From assembly GCF_000497045.1 (NCBI RefSeq), contig NW_015961964.1, positions 62,001 through 126,000 of the forward strand: a stretch of 64,000 bases of DNA. The letters run 5' to 3'. Under the pieces are notes generated by a model. The model was not told the origin of the DNA and did no database searches. It saw nothing but the letters and a program-made list of their open reading frames with translations. The translations under genes and the position numbers were made by a program. Shown here in pieces: positions 36,671 through 46,520 of the stretch; position 1 is the first letter of the stretch; the number at the start of each line of letters is the position of its first letter. Source of the DNA: Kalmanozyma brasiliensis GHG001 (lineage: Eukaryota > Basidiomycota > Ustilaginomycetes > Ustilaginales).

Positions 36671-39600
36671 ATGGCTTCCGACGGTCAGCCTTCGGCGCTG
36701 CATACGCCCGCTCGTCCAAGAGGTACGCTGGGGCTCAGACGCACTGCTCCCTCTGCCATCGCCAGCACCAAATTTGCGTCGCCATCTTCAATCGCTACCG
36801 CCACCTGCAATGATACCGCCAATCCAACAAAGAGGGCAAGACTGGTGCTTCCAACCCAGCAAGGGGACGCCGACGACGCCGACGCATCCGAGCACTTGCC
36901 AATCGGAACAGTCGCTGCCAACGAAACTCCCGCTTCACATACCTTCTTGCTCAGCCGCAATACTTCCAATCAGGGCATCAATGGCTCTCCTGGAACGAGT
37001 TCAACCAATGCGATTGCCGGCTCATCCAGTCGAAACGGCCCTTACTACCTCTGCACCTGGAGGAAGCCACAGCACAAAAAGCACAAGACCTGGGATGGCG
37101 ACGCACTGCTCGTTGTCAAAGACGGAGGCGAGCGTTGTGCCCTCATCTGCTCCGAGACAGGCAAGGACCTCGTCACATCAGCTCGCTTTGCGTTCAATCG
37201 CCTTTCCTCTGGCGACGAATTGGCGCTCGGTGGCAAGGAAATCGAGATCGATCGCGAGATCGATCAAGCAGAATACCGCAAGATGGTCGCGTTCACTCGA
37301 GGCGAGCTCTCACCCGTCAAGAAAGGCCCTCCTCCGACTGCTATACGTACGCCAAAGCCTTTCGTTGCACCAATCCGACGTTCCGCTATCAAACCTGTCG
37401 ACATTAATCAGATTGCACCTGCTCGAGCAGAAACCTTTTACGGCAAACCAGCTCCAAAGCCTTTGCCTATCGATCTCGATGACGACGCGGCCACCTCGCG
37501 CTCTGCTAGCCCATCTCGTGTCAGCGGTCTCATCAACCCCGGTCAAGGCAGGAAGGCCCATCCTCGCTTCGATCCCGACGAGCCAGGCGCCATCGTCATG
37601 AAGAGACCCGACAGAGGGCATCAAAAGCGAAACAATCCAGACAATCGTCCGATAGTCGATGTCGTGCTCGATCCGCATCTCACCAAGGCATTGCGACCGC
37701 ACCAAGTCGAGGGTGTCAAATTCCTCTACGAGCGCACCATGGGTATGCATGCAAATGGCGAAAAGGGCAAAGGTGTCATCCTGGCAGATGAGATGGGTCT
37801 CGGAAAGACGCTCCAGACCATCGCGCTCATTTTGACCCTCATGAAGCAGAACTGCTACTACACGTCCAAATCCTGCACCGTCGAACGCACCGTCATAGTG
37901 TGTCCACTTACGCTCGTCAACAACTGGAAGCGCGAATTCCGCAAGTGGATCGGCACCAACTCTCTCAATGTCCTCTGCATCGACGAGGGAAGAGGCCGAG
38001 AGGATGTCGAGCGATTTGCCCGGTCCAGGGCCTACCACGTCATGGTCATCGGCTACGAAAAGCTTCGAACGTGTATGGACATTGTCAAGACTGCACAGCC
38101 GCCTGTCGATCTGATCGTTTGCGATGAAGGCCACAGGCTCAAATCCAAGGACGCTCTGACCACCATGATGTTCGACGAGCTCTCGGTCGAACGCAGGATC
38201 ATCCTGTCAGGAACGCCTATTCAGAACAATCTCTCCGAGCTCTACGCCATGATCGACTTTGTGGTTCCGGGCATGCTCACCAGCCCAGAGAGCTTCAAAG
38301 CAACCTTCGAGGAGCCCATCATCCGCTCGCGCGCCAAGCACTGTTCGCCGCACGACAAGGCTACTGGCAAAGCACGCCTCTCTGCGCTCATGGTCATCAC
38401 CAAAGACATCATTCTCCGCCGTACCGCCGACCTTCTCAGCAAATTCTTGCCGCCAAAGAAGGAGATGGTGCTCTTCTGCAGCCCGAGCCAGGAACAGATT
38501 CGTATCTACCAGTCCATCCTCGGGTCCAGCGAGGTACGCTCGCTGCTGCGTGGCGACGCTGGTAATGGGCTTTTGCAGATCGGCGTGCTGCGAAAGCTCT
38601 GCAACACTCCCGAGCTCTTGCTCAAAGATACGGAGTCAAGCGCCGAGACGCCTACTAAGGCACTCGTCGGCGACCTCACACGCTTCTTCCCGCCCAACTT
38701 TGTGCGCAATGAAGCGAGATTCAGCGGCAAGCTCATCTGCGTCATGAACTTGCTTGAGACGCTGAGAGCACAGACGGACGACAAGGTGGTGCTCGTCTCC
38801 AACTTCACCAGCACTCTGGACGTGGTCGAGTACATGATGAGGAAGAAGCGGTACTCGTATCTGCGACTTGACGGCAAGACGCCGCAGGACGAGAGGATGG
38901 CCATGGTCAACCAGTTCAACCGCGAAGGCGTCCACAACTCGTTCGTCTTTCTACTGTCTGCGAAGAGCGGTGGTGTGGGTCTCAACCTAATCGGTGCCAA
39001 TCGTCTGGTGCTCATCGACTCGGACTGGAACCCGTCGACCGACCTGCAGGCCATGGCACGTATCCACAGAGACGGACAGAAGAAGCCATGCTACATCTAT
39101 CGACTGCTGCTCTCCGGCACCATGGACGAAAAGATCTACCAACGACAAATCTCGAAGCTCGGCTTGTCGGACTCGCTCATGAACGCACAGAAGAAAGCCA
39201 CCTCGGACACATTCTCGCAAGAGGAACTGCGCGACATCTTCACTCTGCATCTCGACTCGAGCTGCATCAGCCACCGACAGCTGATCTGCGACTGCGACGG
39301 CAAGGGAGGCAGCGCTACCGCCAACAAGATCGGACCAGCCGAGCTGGATACGCTCAACAGCAGCCAGAGCTCGATCAAGAGCGAAGATGATGAAGAACTG
39401 CCAGGCTTCATTGCCGCATCGCAGCATATTGTGGATAAAGCGGCGGCGGACAAGCTCGAGAGACGCAAGAAGCTGCTCGCGCTGTACAAGTGGGCGCACT
39501 ACGACTGCGTGCAGCATCCGGACGCATTTGTCGAGGACGAGATCGTGGCAGGTCTCATCCGTAAGGCTCGACGAGAGGGCCAGTCGAGGGGGGCTGGCCC

Positions 39601-39856
39601 GTCACGCATCAAGGCGGAGCCGGTCGATGAGTGGAGCAAGGGCATGCAGGACCGAGGCGACGATCTGTTCTTTTCAGACGCCTCTGATGCGGAAGTGCAT
39701 CTGGACGGTGAGGATGCTGCAGGATTTGGCGAAGACGACTTCCGACTGGACGAAGTCGAAGCAGGCAGGATCTTGTTTGTGTTTGCAAAGAACTCGGACC
39801 AGACGACGGACCAAGCGGCATCGCCGACGGCGACCAGTCCGCCAGCTCTCGACTGA
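36671..39856 (+). CDS. RDH54: SNF2-family recombination protein, Rdh54/RAD54B type
   Basis: Single exon, 1061 aa. An N-terminal DUF2439-like region (about 122-210, YYLCTWRKPQHKKHKTWDGD) is typical of fungal Rdh54/RAD54B and absent from Rad54. The ATPase follows: motif I DEMGLGKTLQT near 374, motif II DEGH near 485, motif III SGTPIQNNLSEL, and helicase-C motifs SAKSGGVGLNLIGANRLVL and QAMARIHRDGQKK. The protein translocates on duplex DNA with Rad51/Dmc1, remodelling strand-exchange intermediates and removing recombinase in mitosis and meiosis. The C-terminal 100 residues are acidic. The promoter has an ACGCGT box. Confidence 0.92.
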   Translation: MASDGQPSALHTPARPRGTLGLRRTAPSAIASTKFASPSSIATATCNDTANPTKRARLVLPTQQGDADDADASEHLPIGTVAANETPASHTFLLSRNTSNQGINGSPGTSSTNAIAGSSSRNGPYYLCTWRKPQHKKHKTWDGDALLVVKDGGERCALICSETGKDLVTSARFAFNRLSSGDELALGGKEIEIDREIDQAEYRKMVAFTRGELSPVKKGPPPTAIRTPKPFVAPIRRSAIKPVDINQIAPARAETFYGKPAPKPLPIDLDDDAATSRSASPSRVSGLINPGQGRKAHPRFDPDEPGAIVMKRPDRGHQKRNNPDNRPIVDVVLDPHLTKALRPHQVEGVKFLYERTMGMHANGEKGKGVILADEMGLGKTLQTIALILTLMKQNCYYTSKSCTVERTVIVCPLTLVNNWKREFRKWIGTNSLNVLCIDEGRGREDVERFARSRAYHVMVIGYEKLRTCMDIVKTAQPPVDLIVCDEGHRLKSKDALTTMMFDELSVERRIILSGTPIQNNLSELYAMIDFVVPGMLTSPESFKATFEEPIIRSRAKHCSPHDKATGKARLSALMVITKDIILRRTADLLSKFLPPKKEMVLFCSPSQEQIRIYQSILGSSEVRSLLRGDAGNGLLQIGVLRKLCNTPELLLKDTESSAETPTKALVGDLTRFFPPNFVRNEARFSGKLICVMNLLETLRAQTDDKVVLVSNFTSTLDVVEYMMRKKRYSYLRLDGKTPQDERMAMVNQFNREGVHNSFVFLLSAKSGGVGLNLIGANRLVLIDSDWNPSTDLQAMARIHRDGQKKPCYIYRLLLSGTMDEKIYQRQISKLGLSDSLMNAQKKATSDTFSQEELRDIFTLHLDSSCISHRQLICDCDGKGGSATANKIGPAELDTLNSSQSSIKSEDDEELPGFIAASQHIVDKAAADKLERRKKLLALYKWAHYDCVQHPDAFVEDEIVAGLIRKARREGQSRGAGPSRIKAEPVDEWSKGMQDRGDDLFFSDASDAEVHLDGEDAAGFGEDDFRLDEVEAGRILFVFAKNSDQTTDQAASPTATSPPALD

Positions 39857-39948
39857 TCTCGATCCAAATCACATCGTTCACGCGCTACCTCCGAACAATC
39901 TATGCAATCGCATCGGCTTTCGCCTTCTTCTATTCATGCACATCTACG

Positions 39949-40767
39949 CTACGCAGGAGGAGGGTAGAGGCATCGACCCTCCATACCACCATCTACCTGC
40001 AGATTGACGCCCGTCACATGGCCGCTGAGGTTGGGACTCGAGAGCACCAGAACCTGTCTAGCGATATCGGCGGGCATGGCCACCTTCTGCAACGGGGTAC
40101 TTGCCAATGCCCTGGCCCTGACCTTATCGTCTTTGATGGTCTCCTCTGCCAGAGGCGTGTACACCCAGCCGGGGTTGACCGAGTTGACTCTACCGCGAGG
40201 GGCGATCCTGACAATCTCGTTCTTGAGCGTGGGCACGAGGCCGTACATGAGCGCCGATTTTGTCGAGGCGTAATCGCCGTGGTCATGCTCACCAAACTTG
40301 CCTGCTGTGCTGCCGATGAAGCAAATGGACGCGGGGTCGGTGACGGCGGCAGACTTGTTCTTGAGAGCGGAGAGGAAGGAGCGGACGAGGAGGAAGGCGC
40401 CGTCGAGGTTGACAGCGTGCGTGTTGCGCCATTGCGACAGAGTCATATCCGAGAGAGGGACCGCTTCGACGGGCCAGATGCCGTGGTTGACGACGAGGAC
40501 TTGGACAGGAACGCCCTGCTTCGCTTCGGCTTCCTCGAAGAGTCGCTCGACATCGGATTCGCTCGTGACATCGGCTTGGAGTGCAACGACGTCGGCGACG
40601 GAGCTGAGCTCACGAGGCGTGGTGTTGTAGTGCGCCGTCACTTTGGCGCCCGCAGCGAGAAAGGTCTTTGCGGTTTCGAAGCCGATGCCTCCCGACGCGC
40701 CGGACACTAGAACGTGCACACCGGTCAGACCAAAGTCGAGCGGCGATGATGTCGACGAGGACGACAT
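39949..40767 (-). CDS. Short-chain dehydrogenase/reductase (FabG-like)
   Basis: 272 aa from the ATG at 40765-40767; the open frame continues upstream only through leader. Classical SDR features: the cofactor motif GASGGIG at about 23-29, NHG near 94-96, catalytic Ser153, and Tyr166-x3-Lys170 in DYASTKSA. The C-terminus GHVTGVNLQVDGGM is the usual SDR ending. An Ala after DFGLTGVHVLVSG and the HYNTT segment suggest NADP preference (inference). Such proteins reduce 3-oxoacyl or other keto groups; the substrate is unknown. It is convergent with RDH54, 92 bp between stops. Confidence 0.88.
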   Translation of the reverse strand: MSSSSTSSPLDFGLTGVHVLVSGASGGIGFETAKTFLAAGAKVTAHYNTTPRELSSVADVVALQADVTSESDVERLFEEAEAKQGVPVQVLVVNHGIWPVEAVPLSDMTLSQWRNTHAVNLDGAFLLVRSFLSALKNKSAAVTDPASICFIGSTAGKFGEHDHGDYASTKSALMYGLVPTLKNEIVRIAPRGRVNSVNPGWVYTPLAEETIKDDKVRARALASTPLQKVAMPADIARQVLVLSSPNLSGHVTGVNLQVDGGMEGRCLYPPPA

Positions 40768-41236
40768 GATGAGCAATATCACTAAGAAGCGATGTAGGGA
40801 TGAGATGGTAGGATCAGAAGATAACGACACGAGCAAGAAGAAAACGAATGGTCTTTGCGTTTCTTCCCCACATTTAACCTTCTTTTTTTGTCGAAGTGGA
40901 CGTGTTTGATTGCCGGTCACGCGAGCTGAGACAGAGGCTCAAAAAGGGTCAGCTGAGCCTCAGTCTCCGCAAGCGGCGGCAAAGCGCGAATCGCAGTCGA
41001 TCCTTTTTCGGTTCTGTTCGGTTAGCAAACGCGCCTTTTTCCACAGCCGGATGGACCGAGGACCGAGAGCGTTCCCTGCTCTTTCACATCGCTTTTCCAC
41101 TCGTGCGAGGCATGCGTGCATGTCACTTAGCTCCTTTTCCTCTCTCTCTCACACCTTCCACATACATCACAGCTCACACACGGAGTAGCTTGTGTCGAAT
41201 TACACAAGCTGGCTTTTCCTCTCTAGGCGGGCAACC
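40768..41236. other. Divergent promoter, SDR / Sec14-domain gene
   Basis: 469 bp. The half near the Sec14-domain gene is rich in CACA/CTCT. No ATG lies in frame upstream of 41237. No specific motif supported. Confidence 0.4.
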
Positions 41237-44200
41237 ATGCCGTCGGTGCAAGAGCTCAAGAGCAAAAACGCTCGCGCCGTTCAGGAAAAGCATCTCGATC
41301 TCGTCGGCAAGTACAAGACGCACTATCCTGCCGTCGAAAAGCTTCACAAGCTCGCCAAAGAACAAATCGTCGATGATGTGGCCTCGCAGCTCGACCTCAA
41401 CGAGGAAGGCAAGGCACGCGTTCTCCTCTACCTCTCCGACTTTGCCAATCTCTTTCGATTCTACCGCCGCTCGAGGTACGACCACGACCAGGCCATCAAC
41501 CTTCTCAATGCTACCCTGCTTTGGCGTATGAGGACCGATCTGGATCTCTTGTCGCTCTCTTCGCTCAATCCGCTCTATGTGACACCGCCGCCACCCAACC
41601 CACCGCTCTTCTGGGTCAACAGCCACTTCAGAGACTTTTACGGACGACCATGTGGGATCATCAACCTCCGCAGCGTCGAGAGGACAGCAGAGGGAACACT
41701 GGATCAGATCAAGGAGTACATCGTAGCGTGTATGGAGATGATGCGTAGATATGTCGCCGACCTCTACCGCGCTAGCACAGATGGGCAACAAGGCGACAGC
41801 CAAGAAGGCATGATCCTGCAAGCATCCATAGCCATCGATCTCGCATCCAGCGGCATGGCCAACCTCGAATTGGAGCTGCTCCCTTTCCTGCTTGACCTGC
41901 TCAAGAACCATGTGCCAGGCATGGTCGGTGCCGTTTACATTCTCAACTATGGTTGGGTGCACGCCGGTATGTGGGCGGTCATCAAGCGAGTGCTACCGCA
42001 GCAAGCACTAGCCAAGATCTTCTTCCCTTCGTACGAAGAGCTTAAAGAACACTTTGACGCCAAAGCCATCCCAGCGTGCTACGGTGGAGAGCTAGACGTC
42101 GCAGTGGAGAGCTCGACGAACGATGTTCTGCGCAAGTATGGTCGTCCTCGACGCGCCTCCAATGCTACTCCCGCTGCCAGTGCTTCGACACCTCCGCACA
42201 GCCCGGGAGTATCTCGTCACATCAGCCGCAACAACTCATACGACAGCATCTACGAAGTCTTCTACAGCGCCGATTCCACTCCTTGGGCGAGTCGTCCCAT
42301 CACACCACGACACAGCGAGCCATCGACACCTCGCGGCAACGGCTCCGACGTCAATGCTGCCGCAGGCCTCAAGATGACCCCGAGCGCAGCGCGCAAGTTG
42401 AAGCATCTGCAGATGTCGAGGGGTGACTTGTCAAGCGCAGCAGAGAGCGCACATCTAGGAGGCAGATCTCGGTCAGGGTCGGAACCCAAGATCGTCGATG
42501 GCCGGGCGGTGGGTTTGAGTGTGAGCGTCGGAGCATCGCCGTACGCGACACCTAGCATCACACCCGTTGGCCCACTGAGTCCGCGGGTGACGCGAGCTCG
42601 AAACCCGGATCGACACGTGCGCTTCTCGAGCGATCGCTCGGAGTCGCCTCCTCGTCGGGTCGGAGCAACGAGCAACTTCACGCTCTACCTGCCCGAAGAG
42701 GACGAGGAAGCCATCCTTCCGTCCGAGAGCGAAGACTCCGATGCCAGCGGCAAGGACGGCGAGCTCCCACCCACACCTGCTCCCAGTGGCCTGCTGAATC
42801 GTCTCCGTCGACTCTCGGACTTCACCTCGTCCGGCAACCCACCCAAACCCGTCAGCGACACGCCCACAGCCGACGGCACAATCATGTACATCGAACCCTC
42901 CTCCCCTCGCCTCCAAGTAGAGCTCTTCGACGAACCACCACTGCAGCACGTCCCGCACACGTTCCTGTCACACCGCACCCGTCGGTCCAAACGCGACGGG
43001 CTTGTCTCGCCATACAACGCCAACAACCCCTTCTTTGGCTACCCCGCCATCCAGCCCACTGCACAAGAGGCCACTTTCCGGCTCAATCGCAGCGCCACAC
43101 CTCAGCACCTGCACTCGCGACGTCGCAAGCGCGATCTACTGCGGACACTGACGTACCTCTTCGTGCTGAGGATTCTGGCGTTCCACCGAAGATTAAGATG
43201 GAGGATGTCGCTCGTGTGGCGCGAAGCAGCACGCACATTGAGTGTCGGCCCGCGCGCTGCCGGCGCAGGCGAAGGGGAGGACGACTTCTGGAGAAACCTG
43301 GACATGAGCCGTCTCTCGGCCGTGCAGGAGGACGAGCGACGAGCGAGGGAGAAGATGAACAAGAGCCAAGGACCAGTGGGCAAGATGGTGAAGAAGCTGA
43401 TGGGCGCCGTGGTGCTGTTGATGCTGCTCAGACCGGAGTGGAGGCAGAGGGCGATGGTTCAGGTGTATGCCACCTTCGGGTCGATGCTGGGTCGAAGAGA
43501 CGCAGGAAACGAGGTAAACTGGGACGAGTGGGACCAGAGCGGTGTAGCAGCCAACTCGACCGCCAAGCAAAACAGAAGCTGGACGGGGATGCATCTTCGC
43601 CGGCGGATCGGCTTGAAGGCCAACGTCGACACGAAGGGCGTTCCTCCGGTCACCACGGCTGCTGCCCCTGGCAAAAGCGGCAAGAACTCCCGCGCTGTCA
43701 ACCCACTCGCCGTCGCGGGCGGCCTGATCTCAGCCGCCTCGCTTGCCTACCTTCTCTATACCTACCTCACCCCCTCTTCGGACCCGAACAAGGACGATGA
43801 CGACGACGTTGCCTCTCGGCGCACCTCGCTCAAACCTACGCCCTCCAATCGCGTGCGACCATCCCTCTCTCTCTGCCTTTCGCCTCCCTTCGCCCGGTCC
43901 CCCGAAAACATCGCTGGCCTGCGCACGCTCCTGCACGCCATCTGCCCGGTGTTCGTCGTGCACCTCATCGTGCCCGGATCCCCCGATGACGAGCTGTCCG
44001 CGTCCATCGCCAGCCTCAGCGCCACCCTTGGTCCGATCCGGGACTTTGACGCGCGTCGCGTGCTCGAGTACACCCAGCCCGCCGGTCGATTCGCCCTCTC
44101 CCGAGCGCTCGCGTGCGATTGCCACGTCGAAGTAGCGCTACCGACAAGCGAGGAGAGCGGCACAGTGACGGAGTTGATGAAGGTTAAACGCAGTTGTGGG

Positions 44201-44407
44201 CTGGTGGTGTTTGCGAGTTTTGAAGGTGGGGAGGGTGGAGGAAGGGCGGTGTTGGCGGAGCTGAGAAGGGTTGCTGAAGAGGCAGGAGCACCAGGGAAGG
44301 ACGCTCCGAATGGCATGCGGGCGTTTGACCTGGGTGCCAGTGCCGAGGCCGAGAGGTGGAGGGTGCTGGGTGTCAAGCTGGGCGAGTTGAGGGAGGGATG
44401 GAAGTGA
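41237..44407 (+). CDS. Sec14 (CRAL-TRIO) domain protein with a Pex22-like C-terminal region
   Basis: Single exon, 1056 aa from the first ATG. A CRAL-TRIO N helix set and lipid-binding domain span about 30-300: CGIINLRSVE, GMVGAVYILNYGWVHAGMW and FFPSYEELKEHF. About 330 Ser/Pro-rich residues follow, then two hydrophobic/basic helices near 632-655 and 715-745. A clear membrane helix at about 820-842 (NPLAVAGGLISAASLAYLL) leads into an alternating alpha/beta region (870-1056) containing CPVFVVHLIVPG and LEYTQPAGRFALSRAL. Sec14 proteins exchange phosphatidylinositol and other lipids between membranes. The tail resembles the anchor plus Rossmann-like domain of the peroxin Pex22; that resemblance is by eye and could be coincidental. 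Confidence 0.8.
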   Translation: MPSVQELKSKNARAVQEKHLDLVGKYKTHYPAVEKLHKLAKEQIVDDVASQLDLNEEGKARVLLYLSDFANLFRFYRRSRYDHDQAINLLNATLLWRMRTDLDLLSLSSLNPLYVTPPPPNPPLFWVNSHFRDFYGRPCGIINLRSVERTAEGTLDQIKEYIVACMEMMRRYVADLYRASTDGQQGDSQEGMILQASIAIDLASSGMANLELELLPFLLDLLKNHVPGMVGAVYILNYGWVHAGMWAVIKRVLPQQALAKIFFPSYEELKEHFDAKAIPACYGGELDVAVESSTNDVLRKYGRPRRASNATPAASASTPPHSPGVSRHISRNNSYDSIYEVFYSADSTPWASRPITPRHSEPSTPRGNGSDVNAAAGLKMTPSAARKLKHLQMSRGDLSSAAESAHLGGRSRSGSEPKIVDGRAVGLSVSVGASPYATPSITPVGPLSPRVTRARNPDRHVRFSSDRSESPPRRVGATSNFTLYLPEEDEEAILPSESEDSDASGKDGELPPTPAPSGLLNRLRRLSDFTSSGNPPKPVSDTPTADGTIMYIEPSSPRLQVELFDEPPLQHVPHTFLSHRTRRSKRDGLVSPYNANNPFFGYPAIQPTAQEATFRLNRSATPQHLHSRRRKRDLLRTLTYLFVLRILAFHRRLRWRMSLVWREAARTLSVGPRAAGAGEGEDDFWRNLDMSRLSAVQEDERRAREKMNKSQGPVGKMVKKLMGAVVLLMLLRPEWRQRAMVQVYATFGSMLGRRDAGNEVNWDEWDQSGVAANSTAKQNRSWTGMHLRRRIGLKANVDTKGVPPVTTAAAPGKSGKNSRAVNPLAVAGGLISAASLAYLLYTYLTPSSDPNKDDDDDVASRRTSLKPTPSNRVRPSLSLCLSPPFARSPENIAGLRTLLHAICPVFVVHLIVPGSPDDELSASIASLSATLGPIRDFDARRVLEYTQPAGRFALSRALACDCHVEVALPTSEESGTVTELMKVKRSCGLVVFASFEGGEGGGRAVLAELRRVAEEAGAPGKDAPNGMRAFDLGASAEAERWRVLGVKLGELREGWK

Positions 44408-44588
44408 AGCAGCCGCACACGGGTTGGAGAGGGAGAACATGCATTGCGACTGGGAAATGGGAAATGACAGTGATTGTGGAAATGTGCGATGTTTGACGAT
44501 GTGAGAACGAGCCAATAAACGTCTGCAATGGATTCGAGGACACGAGTGAGAAATCGGTTTCCCCAACAGCAGGGCAGCGAGCGCGCGG

Positions 44589-46520
44589 TCACCGCTGCTG
44601 ACTGTGTCCTTCAAACTGACCTCCGCCTGCGCCCAACCAAAACGGCTGCTCCCCACCGCCGACGGCGCCAGGTGGAGCCCGTGGCTTTCCAAGATTCAAC
44701 CTGAGCCCACCGCCGTCCTCGGGAGGACTCGGGCTCGGCGTCCGCGGTCCACTGTTGAGCGTATCGAAAGAAAACGACACATCACCACTCTGCGGCTGCG
44801 ATGGCCAAGAGAGGTCGGGAAGCATGTTGGCAAAGGACCAGTTTTCCAGGCCGAGTGCGTTGTATTGTGGCGCTGAAAAGTCTTGTAGGACGGGAGCTGG
44901 ATAAGCGAAAGCATGAGGTGGGGGAGGGTAGTAGAATGCAGCTGGATCGGGATGGTGGTGCTGAGTAGGGAATGATGGGTCGATGATGGTCGAGGCGGTG
45001 AGCGGAGTGACTAGGCCGTTGACCTCGGTGAACGGGAACAAGGCTGGTGGCCAAGGTGAAGCGTTGGTTGGACAAGCTGAGCCGGTGGTGTCATGACCGA
45101 AGTCTGAGGACGTGGAAGGGAAGGCTGAGAACGAGTGCGACCGCGGCATGGCAACGCCGCCGCCAAAAGACGATGCGGCGTGGTTGGCGACGAGTCCGAG
45201 ACCGATCGGGAGCTGACCGTGTGGCGTGCCAAACGCATCGCCCGTCGACGAAGATGGAGCGTGTGGGAGCGGTCTCGTCGTCACCTCTGCACTCGAATGG
45301 CTGCTGGCGATACTGCGTCTCTTCTTCCCAACGTCGACACCACCCGTTGAATTGGACTTGACCATCGCGCTCGCCCGTCTCTTCTTGCCCTTTCCACCCT
45401 CGTTCACATTCTCTGGAGTGACGCCCGTCTCCTCCCCCATCCCGTCATCCACCCCGTCCCACCCAACCAACGTACTCACTCCCACCCTCACCTCCCCCTC
45501 CTCCCCCCTCTCCCTCAACCCCTCCTCCTCCCTCGCCACCCTGTACACATCCATCAACAACGCCGCCTTATCCGCCCGGATCAGCGCCACCACCTCGGCG
45601 GTGGCCAACTGCAGTCTCGCCACCTTCACCTTCTCACTGCGCAAAATCGTCAACAGCAACGTGTTCCTCTCGGCCTTCATGAGGTGGTCTGGCTCTTTGT
45701 GTCGGACTCCCTCGGGCCACCAGCTGGGTTTACCGGACTCGCCCTTGTTGTATGGGCAGCGGGTTTGCTTTTTGGGCTCGATGATCTTGATCCACGCCTT
45801 GGCGACGATTTTGCAGACGGATTGTTGAAGTTGGGCGAACCGCAAATGGAGGAAGGCGGTACGGGCGGTGAGGTCGGGAAGGACGATGTGAAGGGTTGGA
45901 GTGGTCGGACCGGCGGGACGCGGTTGTAGGGAGGTGGGACGCGGGAGAAGAGGCGTGGACGAGCGCGGCGGGTTGAGATTGGTGAGAAAGAGCGGTGCGG
46001 ATCGAGGTTCGTCGATGCGAGTTCGGAGGAAGTGCTGGTTGGCGATGGCGGTGTTGAGCGGTGCCGGTCGCTTGCCCTTCCCTTTGGTGGTCTCAGCTTG
46101 ATCCAGCACACTGTCCATGTCTGGCACTCTGCCCTTGGTCACATCGAGAAACACATCATCCTCAACATCACCCCGACTCTCGTCGTCTTCCTCGAAATCC
46201 CACGACTCCTCGCGCCTCTTCTCCATATCCTCACCCGCCCTCGCGCCGAGCACCAACCCCCTCGCCTCCGCCGCAATCCCCTCCATCTCCTCGCCACTCC
46301 CTCCTTTCCCAAACCAACCCCCCAACCGGTTTTGAAAAGCCTCACTCGCGTACGTCTCCACATCCCCCCTAGCGGACACCCACATGATGGCGAAATGAGA
46401 CCCGTTGATGTACGCCGCCTTGCCGAGCGCCCGCAGGATCTGGTCGCGTTTGGCCTTGAAGTGGCGCTGCTGCCGAGCCGGGGAGGCGTACGGCTCGGTT
46501 CGCGTTGGAATTCGGGGCAT
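44589..46520 (-). CDS. Divergent MADS-box (SRF-type) transcription factor
   Basis: Single exon, 643 aa. Residues 16-60 follow the MADS-box pattern. RQQRHFKAKRDQIL corresponds to the basic DNA-binding helix with its F-x-KR core. KAAY and the hydrophobic strand FAIMWVSARG follow, ending in ETYAS, where SRF/MEF2 proteins have a Y-x-S strand end. Several canonical residues differ (no GRKK start, RAL in place of KKA), so binding specificity may have changed. A second strand-like region appears at 195-330, and the C-terminal half is Pro/Ser-rich. No other family fits as well by eye, but the match is weak enough that a profile search is needed. Confidence 0.5.
   Translation of the reverse strand: MPRIPTRTEPYASPARQQRHFKAKRDQILRALGKAAYINGSHFAIMWVSARGDVETYASEAFQNRLGGWFGKGGSGEEMEGIAAEARGLVLGARAGEDMEKRREESWDFEEDDESRGDVEDDVFLDVTKGRVPDMDSVLDQAETTKGKGKRPAPLNTAIANQHFLRTRIDEPRSAPLFLTNLNPPRSSTPLLPRPTSLQPRPAGPTTPTLHIVLPDLTARTAFLHLRFAQLQQSVCKIVAKAWIKIIEPKKQTRCPYNKGESGKPSWWPEGVRHKEPDHLMKAERNTLLLTILRSEKVKVARLQLATAEVVALIRADKAALLMDVYRVAREEEGLRERGEEGEVRVGVSTLVGWDGVDDGMGEETGVTPENVNEGGKGKKRRASAMVKSNSTGGVDVGKKRRSIASSHSSAEVTTRPLPHAPSSSTGDAFGTPHGQLPIGLGLVANHAASSFGGGVAMPRSHSFSAFPSTSSDFGHDTTGSACPTNASPWPPALFPFTEVNGLVTPLTASTIIDPSFPTQHHHPDPAAFYYPPPPHAFAYPAPVLQDFSAPQYNALGLENWSFANMLPDLSWPSQPQSGDVSFSFDTLNSGPRTPSPSPPEDGGGLRLNLGKPRAPPGAVGGGEQPFWLGAGGGQFEGHSQQR

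Noticed and set aside
37310..38134. 274-codon minus-strand frame opposite RDH54
   Set aside because: Lies across the conserved ATPase motifs of RDH54 on the other strand; no recognisable protein.
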